64,000 nt of DNA, from assembly GCA_965544035.1 (NCBI GenBank), contig CBEULR010000009.1, forward strand, positions 49,066-113,065. Reading direction: 5' to 3'. This stretch comes from CBEULR01 sp965544035 (GTDB lineage Bacteria; Bacillota; Desulfotomaculia; Desulfotomaculales; Desulforudaceae). The translations under genes were made by a program, and so were the position numbers. This document shows positions 8,807-16,890 of the stretch, piece by piece (within the stretch, counting starts at the first letter, position 1; every line of letters begins with the position of its first letter). The notes below the pieces were generated by a model. That model searched no databases. It was not told the DNA's origin and saw only the letters and a list, made by a program, of their open reading frames with translations.

Positions 8807-9628
8807 TTGACCGCAGGTTTTAGAATCGGGATCATCGGCGGCGGCGCCATGGGCCGGGCTCTGGCTGCCGGAGTGACCAAAGCCGGGCTGGCGTCTCCTG
8901 CACAGGTGACCGTGGCCGATGTCAGTGAGCTGTGCCGGAAAAACTTGTCCAGTGACCTGGGTGTTAACGTCACGGCGGAAAACCGGACGGCGGCCGCGGC
9001 CGCCGAAGTGGTGATCCTGGCGGTCAAGCCGTTTGTTGTGGCCGCGGTGCTTGACGATCTCAAACCCGTGCTGCAGCCGTCTCAAACCCTGGTCAGTATT
9101 GCGGCCGGGGTGACGATTGCGGACATCGAGTCCGGGATCGGCGGCCGTATTCCGGTCATCCGGGTGATGCCGAATACGCCGGCCCTGGTTGGTGCGGCGG
9201 CCGGCGCTTTTGCCCGCGGACGTTTTGCCGGTGACGAGCATGCCGCCCGGGTGAAGACCGTGCTGGATGCCTTGGGAAGTTTCTTTGAGGTTGAAGAACG
9301 GCTGTTGGACGTGGTCACCGGTCTGAGCGGGAGCGGTCCGGCCTATGCCTTCGTGTTAATCGAGGCGCTGGCCGACGGGGCGGTGAGAATGGGCTTACCC
9401 CGTGAGATCGCTGTTAAACTCGCGGCACAGACGCTGCTGGGGGCGGCCAAGATGGTGCTTGAAACGGGTGAACACCCGGGCCGGCTGAAGGATATGGTAA
9501 CCACGCCGGGAGGAACCACTGCCGCCGGGCTGTACGCTCTTGAAGAAGGAGCGGTTCGCGCCGCTCTGCAGAGGGCCGTTCAGGCGGCCACCGAAAAAGC
9601 TATTGAAATCAAGAACCGAGGTGTGTAA
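8807..9628 (+). CDS. proC: Pyrroline-5-carboxylate reductase
   Basis: Catalyses the last step of proline synthesis, NAD(P)H-dependent reduction of pyrroline-5-carboxylate. A Rossmann dinucleotide motif IGIIGGGAMGRALA is at the N-terminus, VMPNTPALVGAA in the middle and the signature LKDMVTTPGGTTAAGL near residues 225-240. TTG start at 8807 after GAAGGTGGGA; 273 aa is normal. It sits within the division cluster, as in many Peptococcaceae and other Gram-positives. Confidence 0.93.
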   Translation: MTAGFRIGIIGGGAMGRALAAGVTKAGLASPAQVTVADVSELCRKNLSSDLGVNVTAENRTAAAAAEVVILAVKPFVVAAVLDDLKPVLQPSQTLVSIAAGVTIADIESGIGGRIPVIRVMPNTPALVGAAAGAFARGRFAGDEHAARVKTVLDALGSFFEVEERLLDVVTGLSGSGPAYAFVLIEALADGAVRMGLPREIAVKLAAQTLLGAAKMVLETGEHPGRLKDMVTTPGGTTAAGLYALEEGAVRAALQRAVQAATEKAIEIKNRGV

Positions 9629-9892
9629 ATGGGCCTGATCATCGATCTGATTAATGTCGCCTTTCAGGTTTACGGGTGGATTATCCTTGCCCGGATCATC
9701 CTCTCTTGGGTGCCCCACAATCCGTATCATCCGGTGATCCGTTTCCTGTACGACTTGACCGAGCCATATCTTTCGATCTTTAGGCGCTTCATTCCGCCTT
9801 TGGGTATGATCGACCTGTCTCCGCTGGTGGCCTTGATCACCCTGTACATATTGCGAGCCGTGCTTGTGAGCGTTCTGATCCAAGTGTTTTAG
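9629..9892 (+). CDS. ylmG: YggT/YlmG family membrane protein
   Basis: An 87-residue membrane protein with two hydrophobic helices flanking the conserved ILSWVPHNPYHPVIRFLYDLTEPYLSIFRR region (about residues 25-54). The YggT/YlmG family is linked to division and envelope organisation but has no defined reaction. The ATG directly follows the proC stop. Confidence 0.88.
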   Translation: MGLIIDLINVAFQVYGWIILARIILSWVPHNPYHPVIRFLYDLTEPYLSIFRRFIPPLGMIDLSPLVALITLYILRAVLVSVLIQVF

Positions 9893-9904
9893 GGAGGTAT
9901 TGCC

Positions 9905-10600
9905 GTGCTCACACCCTTGGATGTACGCAAAAAGGAATTCAGACGCTGTTTCCGTGGTTATGATGAGCAGGAAGTGGATCGGTTCCTGGATCTCGTAATC
10001 GACACCATGGAAAGGCTGATCGAGCGGAATAACGACTTACAGGAGCATCTGGAACGGGTGGAAGGTACGGTGGCCCGTTATAAGGAACTCGAAGAAGTCT
10101 TGAAAAGCACCATGGTGATCGCGCAGAAAACGGCCAATGAGATCAAAGAATCGGCCGACCGGCAGGCGAAAAGCATTATCGAGGAAGCGCGGGCCAAGGC
10201 CGAACAGATCCTGGCCCAGGCGCGGGAAGAAGCGAAAGTGATCCTCAATCAGGCACATGAGGACGGCACACGGGTGCTGGACGAGGCTGCCGGCAAAGCC
10301 GACCGGATAATGAATGATTACGAGGTGCTTCAGAAGCAGACCATGCTGTTCCGGTCCAAGTTTCGTTCCTTTCTGGAAATGCAACTGGAGATGCTGGACA
10401 GCGAATTGGGATCAGTGGACGATCGCAGGCGGCCGGCGCTGACCGATTCGGTGGAGGCCGACGCTGAAATGGAGTGGGATGATTCCGTTTCAACCGGAGA
10501 TGAGGAGAGGGAGAGTCTGGCGGAAATCATGGTGGCCGCCAACGACGACGAGGCCGAAGCGGACACCGTCGTGGCTGCCGGGGGAAAGAGATTTGCGTGA
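9905..10600 (+). CDS. divIVA: DivIVA-family polar/septal scaffold
   Basis: Coiled-coil protein that recognises curved membrane and recruits division or sporulation partners. The N-terminal membrane-binding domain (LTPLDVRKKEFRRCFRGYDE, about residues 2-21, then VDRFLDLVIDTMERL) is clear. A long heptad-rich coiled coil (about 30-165) follows, then an acidic, probably disordered tail (about 175-225). GTG start at 9905 after AGGGAGG. It overlaps the next gene by 4 bp. Confidence 0.9.
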   Translation: MLTPLDVRKKEFRRCFRGYDEQEVDRFLDLVIDTMERLIERNNDLQEHLERVEGTVARYKELEEVLKSTMVIAQKTANEIKESADRQAKSIIEEARAKAEQILAQAREEAKVILNQAHEDGTRVLDEAAGKADRIMNDYEVLQKQTMLFRSKFRSFLEMQLEMLDSELGSVDDRRRPALTDSVEADAEMEWDDSVSTGDEERESLAEIMVAANDDEAEADTVVAAGGKRFA

Positions 10601-10893
10601 AGATGAATCTGGTGGAAGGAGATGCGAAAGGGGTTTCCTTTGCTGTAAGGATTCAGCCCCGAGCGTCAAAGAATGAAGTGGCCGGGGTACTCGGTGATGA
10701 GATTAAGATCAGGGTCACGTCACCACCCGTAGACGGGGAGGCGAACAAGGCCCTGTGTGCTTTTCTCGGCCGCCTGTTGGGGGTGCCGGCGCGTCAGGTC
10801 GAGATTGTTGCCGGTCACAGGGGGCGCCGAAAAGTGATCCGGGTGGCGGGACTTAGTCCGGAGGATGTTCTGGACAAGCTGAAGTTGACGTAA
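10597..10893 (+). CDS. yggU: DUF167/YggU family protein
   Basis: Small 98-residue protein of the DUF167 (YggU) family: RIQPRASKNEV-type strand (here FAVRIQPRASKNEVAGV), VTSPPVDGEANKAL and VEIVAGHRGRRK are the family hallmarks. Function is not established. GTG start overlaps the divIVA stop. The last codons also hold the -35 element of the ileS promoter. Confidence 0.85.
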   Translation: MKMNLVEGDAKGVSFAVRIQPRASKNEVAGVLGDEIKIRVTSPPVDGEANKALCAFLGRLLGVPARQVEIVAGHRGRRKVIRVAGLSPEDVLDKLKLT

Positions 10894-10913
10894 TAAGGGC
10901 GATCTACTATAAT
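10885..10913 (+). promoter_or_regulatory. Sigma-A promoter of the ileS transcript
   Basis: TTGACG (10885-10890), 17-bp spacer, TATAAT (10908-10913). The -35 lies in the last codons of yggU. Transcription would begin near 10920, just at the start of the T-box leader. Confidence 0.8.
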
Positions 10914-10919
10914 TGGTCA

Positions 10920-11187
10920 GAGTAATTTGATCCGTAAAGCCGATGATCGGGAAGAGTAGGTTATTCTGTTGGCCGACAGCGAGCCCGGAGCGGTGGAAGC
11001 CGGGCGGTACGGGATATCCGAAAATCACCCGTGAGGTGCGGGCTGAACGGGATTTCCCCAAATAAGCCTTGCCGGTCAAGCTGCCGTTAACAGCACAAGC
11101 GGTCGGTCTGGATTGGTGTGTCCGGATCGTCCATTAGGGTGGTACCGCGGGAAGATGCCCTCTCGTCCCTTGGATGAGAGGTTTTTC
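10920..11187 (+). promoter_or_regulatory. Isoleucine T-box leader of ileS
   Basis: tRNA-sensing transcription attenuator. A long structured Stem I region (about 10940-11060) contains the probable specifier codon ATC (11024-11026) in the context GAAAATCACC, matching isoleucine. The T-box sequence AGGGTGGTACCGCG lies at 11136-11149, where uncharged tRNA-Ile would pair and stabilise the antiterminator. It is followed by the terminator hairpin. Uncharged tRNA-Ile is therefore expected to turn ileS on. The specifier was picked from its context and from the gene controlled; the full fold was not computed. Confidence 0.9.
11159..11187 (+). terminator. T-box attenuator terminator
   Basis: CCTCTCGTC (11159-11167) pairs with GATGAGAGG (11173-11181), followed by TTTTT. 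It is mutually exclusive with the antiterminator formed by the T-box sequence just upstream. Confidence 0.85.
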
Positions 11188-11221
11188 GTTTTGGTGCATC
11201 ATTATTGAGGAGGAATCGGGA

Positions 11222-14008
11222 TTGGACTACAGTAAGACATTGAACCTGCCAAAAACAGACTTTCCGATGCGGGCCAACCTGCCCCAGCGAGAACCGGAGA
11301 TTCTTCAGTTCTGGGAAGAGAACGACATCTACCGCCGGGTGCAGAATAAGAACACCGGTCGTCCCAAATTCATTTTGCACGACGGTCCGCCCTACGCGAA
11401 CGGGCACATCCACCTTGGCACCGCGCTCAACAAGGTGCTCAAAGATATGATCGTCAAGTTTCACTCGATGGACGGTTACGATGCCCCGTACGTGCCCGGG
11501 TGGGATACGCACGGCCTGCCGATCGAGCAGCAGGCGATCAAGGCGTTCAAAATCCGGCGTGACCGGATCGATCCGCTCGAATTCCGGCAGAAATGCAAGG
11601 AGTTTGCGCTCAAGTTTCGGGACATCCAGCGCGAGGAGTTTAAGCGGCTGGGTGTCAGGGGTGACTGGGCTAATCCATATATGACCCTGTATCCCCATTT
11701 TGAGGCGCGGCAGATCGAGGTTTTCGGGGAGATGGCCAAACGCGGTTACATCTACAAGGGGCTGAAGGCCGTTTACTGGTGCTCTACGTGTGAGACCGCG
11801 CTGGCCGAGGCCGAGGTTGAGTACGGTATGAAGGAATCGCCCTCAATCTACGTGGCCTTTCCGGTGGTGGACGGCAAGGGTCTGCTTCCCGAGGAAGAGA
11901 CGTCGATCGTCATCTGGACGACCACGCCCTGGACGATTCCGGCCAACGTGGGCATCTGCCTGCACCCCGAATACCGGTACGTGCTGCTCCGTTCCCGGGG
12001 CCACTCCTACCTGGTGGCCAAGGACCTGGCCGACAGCCTGCGCGCCGTGCTCGAGGATCCGGCGGCCGAGGCCGTCCGTGAGTATGAAGGAAAGGAACTG
12101 GCCGGCATACTCTGCAGGCACCCGTTCGCCGGCCGGACCTCCCGCGTGGTCCTCGGGGAGTACGTCACGCTTGACCAGGGCACCGGCTGTGTACACATCG
12201 CACCCGGTCATGGTGAAGAGGACTTCGCCCTGGGCAAGGAATGGGATTTGCCGGTGATCTCCCCGATCAACGGGAAGGGCGTCTTTACGTCGGAAGCCGG
12301 CGATCTGGAAGGCACTTTCTACCTGGATGGCAATGCGGTGGTCATCGACAAGCTTGAAGAGGCGGGTGCGCTGCTCCGGACCGATCGCATCACGCACCAG
12401 TACCCGCACTGCTGGCGGTGTAAGAAACCGATCTTTTTCCGGGCCACCGAGCAGTGGTTCGCTTCCATAGACGGTTTTCGCAAAGATCTGCTGGAGGCCA
12501 TCGACCGGGTACAGTGGATTCCGAGCTGGGGCCGCGAACGGATCTACGGCATGATCGCCAACCGGGGCGACTGGTGTATTTCCCGCCAGCGTCTGTGGGG
12601 CGTGCCCATTCCCATCTTCTACTGCGGAGACTGCGGGAAGACGGTGGTTGACGACCAGACCATTGAGCATGTCAAGAAGCTTTTTGCCGAACACGGTTCG
12701 GACGTCTGGTTCGCCAGGGAGGCGGCCGATCTTCTGCCTCCGGGTTACCGCTGTCCGCACTGCGGGCACGGGGAGTTCACCAAGGAAACGGATATCATGG
12801 ACGTCTGGTTCGATTCCGGCTGCAGCCACTGGGGCGTACTCACCCAGCCCGAAATCTGGCCCGAACTCCGCTGGCCGGCAGACCTGTACCTGGAGGGCAG
12901 TGACCAGCACCGCGGCTGGTTCAATTCATCGCTCACCACGTCGGTCGCGGTGACCGGGGAACCCCCGTACCGGGCTGTTCTGACCCACGGTTTCGTGGTC
13001 GACGAACAGGGGCGGAAGATGTCCAAGTCACTGGGGAACGTTGTCGATCCCGGTTCGGTGATCAAACAGCTGGGCGCCGATATTCTTCGTCTTTGGGTAT
13101 GTTCGGCCGATTACAAGGGTGATCTGGCGGTATCGGACGGCATTCTCAAACAGGCCTCAGAAGCCTATCGCAAGATCCGGAACACCTTCCGGTTCCTGCT
13201 AGGCAACCTCTACGACTTTGATCCCGCACAGCACCGTGTGGGTTACGATCAGTTGCTGGAGATCGACCGGTTCGCCATGCTCAAGCTGCACAAGCTGATC
13301 GACCGGGTGATCACCGCCTACCGGGATTATGAGTATCACACGGTTTACCATGCCGTGTACAACTACTGTGTAACCGACTTGAGCGCCTTCTACATCAATG
13401 TCCTGAAGGACCGGCTGTACTGTGAGGCCGCCGATTCGGTCGAACGCCGGGCCGCTCAGACGGTGCTGCAGGCCAACCTTGAAGCGCTGGTCAAACTGCT
13501 GGTGCCGGTACTGGCGTTCACCACCGAAGAGATCTGGCGGTACGTTCGGGTGGCAGGCGAAAAGCCGGTGAGCGTGCAGCTCTGTGACATGCCGCAGTCC
13601 GATCCGGAATATATGGACGTAGAGCTGGAAAAGCGTTGGGAGCGGCTGCTCGATGTGCGCAACGAGGTGCTGCGTGTTTTGGAGGGAGCCCGGAAGAACA
13701 AGGTGATCCGTGATTCGCTGCAGGCCGAGGTGGTCCTGTACGCCGGTGAGGAACTGCAGGGTTTCCTGCGGGATAATGCCGAACATCTTCCGGTCATATT
13801 CGTGACCTCGGCGGTCGGCATCAGACCACTGTCCGAAGTCTCCGAGGCGGCTGCGGATGCTCTGGATATACCCGAATTAAAGATTGAGGTCCGGCCGGCC
13901 GCAGGGCAGAAGTGCGCTCGCTGCTGGGCCTACACTGATAAACTCGGGACCAAGTCCGACCACCCCGAAATCTGCCCGCGCTGTACGGCGGTGGTGGCGA
14001 ATCTTTAA
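11222..14008 (+). CDS. ileS: Isoleucyl-tRNA synthetase
   Basis: Charges tRNA-Ile; class Ia synthetase. HIGH-type motif HIHLG at 62-66, the large CP1 editing insertion (about 190-385, containing TTTPWTIPAN), KMSKS at 599-603, a tRNA-binding anticodon domain, and a C-terminal zinc site with Cys898, Cys901, Cys918 and Cys921. The frame is open to an ATG inside the attenuator, but TTG at 11222, seven bases after GAGGAGGA, is the functional start and gives 928 aa, the usual length. Expression is controlled by the T-box. Confidence 0.95.
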   Translation: MDYSKTLNLPKTDFPMRANLPQREPEILQFWEENDIYRRVQNKNTGRPKFILHDGPPYANGHIHLGTALNKVLKDMIVKFHSMDGYDAPYVPGWDTHGLPIEQQAIKAFKIRRDRIDPLEFRQKCKEFALKFRDIQREEFKRLGVRGDWANPYMTLYPHFEARQIEVFGEMAKRGYIYKGLKAVYWCSTCETALAEAEVEYGMKESPSIYVAFPVVDGKGLLPEEETSIVIWTTTPWTIPANVGICLHPEYRYVLLRSRGHSYLVAKDLADSLRAVLEDPAAEAVREYEGKELAGILCRHPFAGRTSRVVLGEYVTLDQGTGCVHIAPGHGEEDFALGKEWDLPVISPINGKGVFTSEAGDLEGTFYLDGNAVVIDKLEEAGALLRTDRITHQYPHCWRCKKPIFFRATEQWFASIDGFRKDLLEAIDRVQWIPSWGRERIYGMIANRGDWCISRQRLWGVPIPIFYCGDCGKTVVDDQTIEHVKKLFAEHGSDVWFAREAADLLPPGYRCPHCGHGEFTKETDIMDVWFDSGCSHWGVLTQPEIWPELRWPADLYLEGSDQHRGWFNSSLTTSVAVTGEPPYRAVLTHGFVVDEQGRKMSKSLGNVVDPGSVIKQLGADILRLWVCSADYKGDLAVSDGILKQASEAYRKIRNTFRFLLGNLYDFDPAQHRVGYDQLLEIDRFAMLKLHKLIDRVITAYRDYEYHTVYHAVYNYCVTDLSAFYINVLKDRLYCEAADSVERRAAQTVLQANLEALVKLLVPVLAFTTEEIWRYVRVAGEKPVSVQLCDMPQSDPEYMDVELEKRWERLLDVRNEVLRVLEGARKNKVIRDSLQAEVVLYAGEELQGFLRDNAEHLPVIFVTSAVGIRPLSEVSEAAADALDIPELKIEVRPAAGQKCARCWAYTDKLGTKSDHPEICPRCTAVVANL

Positions 14009-14040
14009 TGCATCAGAGGAACAGAAAGCCATCTGCAAGG

Positions 14041-14069
14041 CAGACGGCGGGCATTAGGCCCGCCGTCTG
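14041..14069. terminator. Strong hairpin between convergent ileS and transglycosylase genes
   Basis: CAGACGGCGGGC (14041-14052) and GCCCGCCGTCTG (14058-14069) form a perfect 12-bp stem with a 5-base loop. No U-run follows on either strand, so it may work as a bidirectional, non-canonical terminator or as an mRNA 3' end protector. Confidence 0.6.
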
Positions 14070-14103
14070 TGATGTATGAGGTGAGATGTTAGCTGCGTAT
14101 GAG

Positions 14104-14652
14104 TTAGTTACGGTAAAGAAAATTATAGATGCGGTAGGTGGCTAGCACCTTGCGCACATACTGCCTGGTTTCGGGGAAGGGAATCTGATCCAGAGTGCGC
14201 GCCTCCCCGGACCACCGGGCCTCATCAAGCCAGCTGCTCACATTTCCGCGCCCGCCGTTGTAAGCGGCCAGCACCAGAATCGGATCGCCGCCGAAGTTGT
14301 CGTAAAGGTTGGCCAGGTACCAGCAACCCATGCGGATATTTGTCTCGGGATCCAGGAGCGCCTGCGGTTCAAAAGAAGCCGGGTTTTCCTCCATTTGTTC
14401 GGCGATCCAGCGGCCCGTGTTCGGCATGATCTGCATCAATCCGAGCGCGCCCTTGGGGGACACCGCTTCGGCCTGGAAATTGCTCTCGATCCTGATTATC
14501 GCCGCCAGCAGGTAAGGATCGATCCGGTATTCCTGGCTGTAGTGATAAATCATTTCTCTGTATGGAAAGGGGTAATAGTGCTTGCCGATCCGCTCCACAT
14601 TAACCGCCGCGAGCACGACCAGGATCAGGAGGACAAACCAGAATTTGCGCAT
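14104..14652 (-). CDS. SLT-family lytic transglycosylase
   Basis: Membrane-anchored murein lytic transglycosylase that cleaves glycan strands with formation of anhydro-muramic ends. One N-terminal transmembrane helix is followed by a lysozyme-like SLT domain with catalytic Glu in IIRIESNF, GLMQIMP and AAYNGGRGN motifs. ATG at 14652, eight bases after GGAG, is preferred to the in-frame GTG nine bases farther out; it gives 182 aa. It stands about 100 bp downstream of coaE in the same direction. Confidence 0.88.
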   Translation of the reverse strand: MRKFWFVLLILVVLAAVNVERIGKHYYPFPYREMIYHYSQEYRIDPYLLAAIIRIESNFQAEAVSPKGALGLMQIMPNTGRWIAEQMEENPASFEPQALLDPETNIRMGCWYLANLYDNFGGDPILVLAAYNGGRGNVSSWLDEARWSGEARTLDQIPFPETRQYVRKVLATYRIYNFLYRN

Positions 14653-14748
14653 CCGTTCCACTCCGCCCGACTACTTCTCGTCCTTTATACCCCCGGTGAC
14701 GCGGGCTTGTCAATAACCCCATCCTGTCGATCGGCGTGCCTTCCTGAA

Positions 14749-15345
14749 TCATTGTGCGTGCTCCAGTGACGCCCAGAGCTTCCGCACCTGGTCCCGTGTA
14801 GCCTCCAGCGCCCCGGAATTGTCGATCACGCGATCGGCATGCGCCGCCTTCTCAGCCTCGGGAAACTGGCTGTCGAGCATCCTCTCCGCCAGATCGCGGG
14901 AGAGGCCGCGTTCCATCAGCCTGGCGATCTTGACCGGTCTGTCCGCCGTAACCACCCACACCTGGTCAAACAGCGCGGCACAGCCGGTTTCAAACAGCAG
15001 GGGAACCTCCACCACCAGCACGCCGGGTCCTTGCCGCCGTGCCGCCTCGACCTCCCGGCGGACGGCCTCGATCACCGGCGGGTGCGTGATTTCGTTCAGA
15101 CGGGCACGTGCGGATTCATCCCGGAAGACCAGCCCGGCCAGTTTGCGCCTGTCCAACGTGCCTTCAGCCGTCAGGTACTCCGAACCGAAGGCACGCACTA
15201 TCTCTTTGAAAACCGGCGAGCCGGGGACGGCCTGCGCCCTGGCCACGGCGTCGGCCGAAAGCACACGCGCCCCTAATTCCTGCAGCATTAACGCCACCGT
15301 ACTCTTGCCGCTTCCCGCATCGCCGGTTAGCCCGATCACTTTCAT
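14749..15345 (-). CDS. coaE: Dephospho-CoA kinase
   Basis: Last enzyme of coenzyme A synthesis, ATP-dependent phosphorylation of dephospho-CoA. P-loop GLTGDAGSGKST near the N-terminus, the DAVAR motif (usually D-x-hydrophobic-x-R), the LNEITHP substrate motif and the lid region (MERGLSRDLAERML) are present. ATG at 15345 chosen; an in-frame TTG lies six bases before. The order polA-mutM-ytaF-coaE is the same as in Bacillus. Confidence 0.92.
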   Translation of the reverse strand: MKVIGLTGDAGSGKSTVALMLQELGARVLSADAVARAQAVPGSPVFKEIVRAFGSEYLTAEGTLDRRKLAGLVFRDESARARLNEITHPPVIEAVRREVEAARRQGPGVLVVEVPLLFETGCAALFDQVWVVTADRPVKIARLMERGLSRDLAERMLDSQFPEAEKAAHADRVIDNSGALEATRDQVRKLWASLEHAQ

Positions 15346-15383
15346 CTTCAATCTTCCCTTTGCGGTTCACAATGGTTACCCCG

Positions 15384-15992
15384 CTAGATTAAACGAAACA
15401 TCCCGAGCATGATCAACAGAAACCCGGGCAGTAGATTCACTTTATCACCGAACAGACTGCCGGACCGCTGCCCGATCAGAATTCCCGCGTTGATCAGCAT
15501 GAACAGAGCGGCCGTGACAAACAGGGGGATGTACGAGCTGTACAGGCCCGACAGGGCGATCGCAAAACCGGCCGCAAAGGCATCCAGCGACAGGGCGATC
15601 CCGAGCAGGCCGGCTTCACGGGAACAGATCACGCCTGACCGGTCCATATCGGCATCGAGCGGTTCAAACAGGATCTTTATCACCATGCCGAAGGGCGGAA
15701 TCCGGATGCACAGCGCCCGATGCGTGGCCCGGCGCATGGCCTGACTAAGGATCCAGAAACCCAGGAGAATGAGCAGTACACCGCCGAGCAGCTGGGCGGC
15801 GGCCGGCTCGATGAACCGGGCGGCAACATATCCCACTCCGAGCGAGATGCTGATCGCCACCCCCGAGGTCAGGCAGATGATCATCAGTGAGAGAAAGGGA
15901 ATCCGCACCTGCCGCAGACCGTAGGCCAGTCCCGCAGTAAACCCGTCCAGACTAAGAGCGATCCCGAACACGACCAGAGCCAGCAGTTCCAC
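15384..15992 (-). CDS. ytaF: Sporulation membrane protein YtaF (MntP-like)
   Basis: Six-helix membrane protein of the MntP/DUF204 superfamily with two repeat halves, each carrying the SLDGFTAGLAYG or SLDAFAAGFAIA motif whose Asp would line a cation path. Its place between coaE and mutM is the YtaF position in Bacillus. YtaF is annotated as a sporulation protein; Mn2+ export is known only for the related MntP. Start taken as GTG 15992, six bases after GGAGGAG. Confidence 0.82.
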   Translation of the reverse strand: MELLALVVFGIALSLDGFTAGLAYGLRQVRIPFLSLMIICLTSGVAISISLGVGYVAARFIEPAAAQLLGGVLLILLGFWILSQAMRRATHRALCIRIPPFGMVIKILFEPLDADMDRSGVICSREAGLLGIALSLDAFAAGFAIALSGLYSSYIPLFVTAALFMLINAGILIGQRSGSLFGDKVNLLPGFLLIMLGMFRLI

Positions 15993-16068
15993 CAAATCTC
16001 CTCCCCGGTTGATGCTGCTATCAGATTATGGGTGGAGACTTCTTTTGGTGCCTGCCGCGGAGGCCGGT

Positions 16069-16890
16069 TCAGCGCTGGCAGCGCGGGCAGAAATAGGTTC
16101 CCCGCCCCGCTGCTTTGATGCGGACGATCGGTTCACCGCACCGCGGACAGGGCTGACCGCGGCGCCCGTACACGCGGAGCATGTCCTGGAAGCGGCCTTC
16201 TCTTCCTTCACCGTCTACGTAGTCACGGACGCTGGTTCCCCCGAAGGCGATCCCCTCCTCGAGCACGTTCTTCACCGCCCGGTAAAGGGCGTGCGCTTCC
16301 CGCGCGCTGAGCTCGTGGGCTTTCCGCTCCGGATGGATCCGGGACCGGAACAGGGCCTCGTCGGTGTATATGTTGCCCATACCCGCGACAAAACTCTGGT
16401 TGAGCAGGAGAGCCTTGATCCTCTGTTTGCGGTTCCCGAGCGCGTTCACAAAATCCTTCTGCCTGAAACACGGTGAAAGCGGCTCCACACCAAGGTCCCT
16501 CAGCCCGGATACAGTGTCCAGTTCGCTGTCTGATACCAGCCAGAACCGGCCGAACTGTCTCAGGTCGGTGAAGCGCAGACGGCCGTTGGAGAGATGCAGT
16601 ACCAGATGGGTGTGCTTGGGATAATCGCCGGTGTCGGGTTCGAACACCAGCTGACCGGTCATTCTCAGGTGAACGACCAGAACCAGCTTTCCGGAAAGGG
16701 TGGCCAGGATGTACTTGCCCCGCCGGCGGACCGCGGTGAACTGCCTGCCGGTCAGCATTTCGATGAAGGCGGCGGGATCCGGTGTCTGGACCACTTTGGG
16801 CAGAATCAGCTCGACATCTTCAATGCGGGCCGTGATGATCTTTTCGCGCAAATGTCTGACGATAGTTTCCACTTCGGGCAGTTCGGGCAA
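16069..16890 (-). CDS. mutM: Formamidopyrimidine-DNA glycosylase (Fpg/MutM)
   Basis: Base-excision repair enzyme removing 8-oxoguanine and nicking the AP site. Mature N-terminus PELPEVETI with the catalytic Pro2 and Glu3, Lys in RRRGKYILA, H2TH region (LLNQSFVAGMGNIYTDEAL) and a C-terminal zinc finger (CPRC ... CPRC) with the base-stabilising Arg. Start is a TTG directly abutting the polA stop codon, with the ribosome site GAGGTGA inside the polA end, so it should be translationally coupled to polA. Confidence 0.93.
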   Translation of the reverse strand: MPELPEVETIVRHLREKIITARIEDVELILPKVVQTPDPAAFIEMLTGRQFTAVRRRGKYILATLSGKLVLVVHLRMTGQLVFEPDTGDYPKHTHLVLHLSNGRLRFTDLRQFGRFWLVSDSELDTVSGLRDLGVEPLSPCFRQKDFVNALGNRKQRIKALLLNQSFVAGMGNIYTDEALFRSRIHPERKAHELSAREAHALYRAVKNVLEEGIAFGGTSVRDYVDGEGREGRFQDMLRVYGRRGQPCPRCGEPIVRIKAAGRGTYFCPRCQR

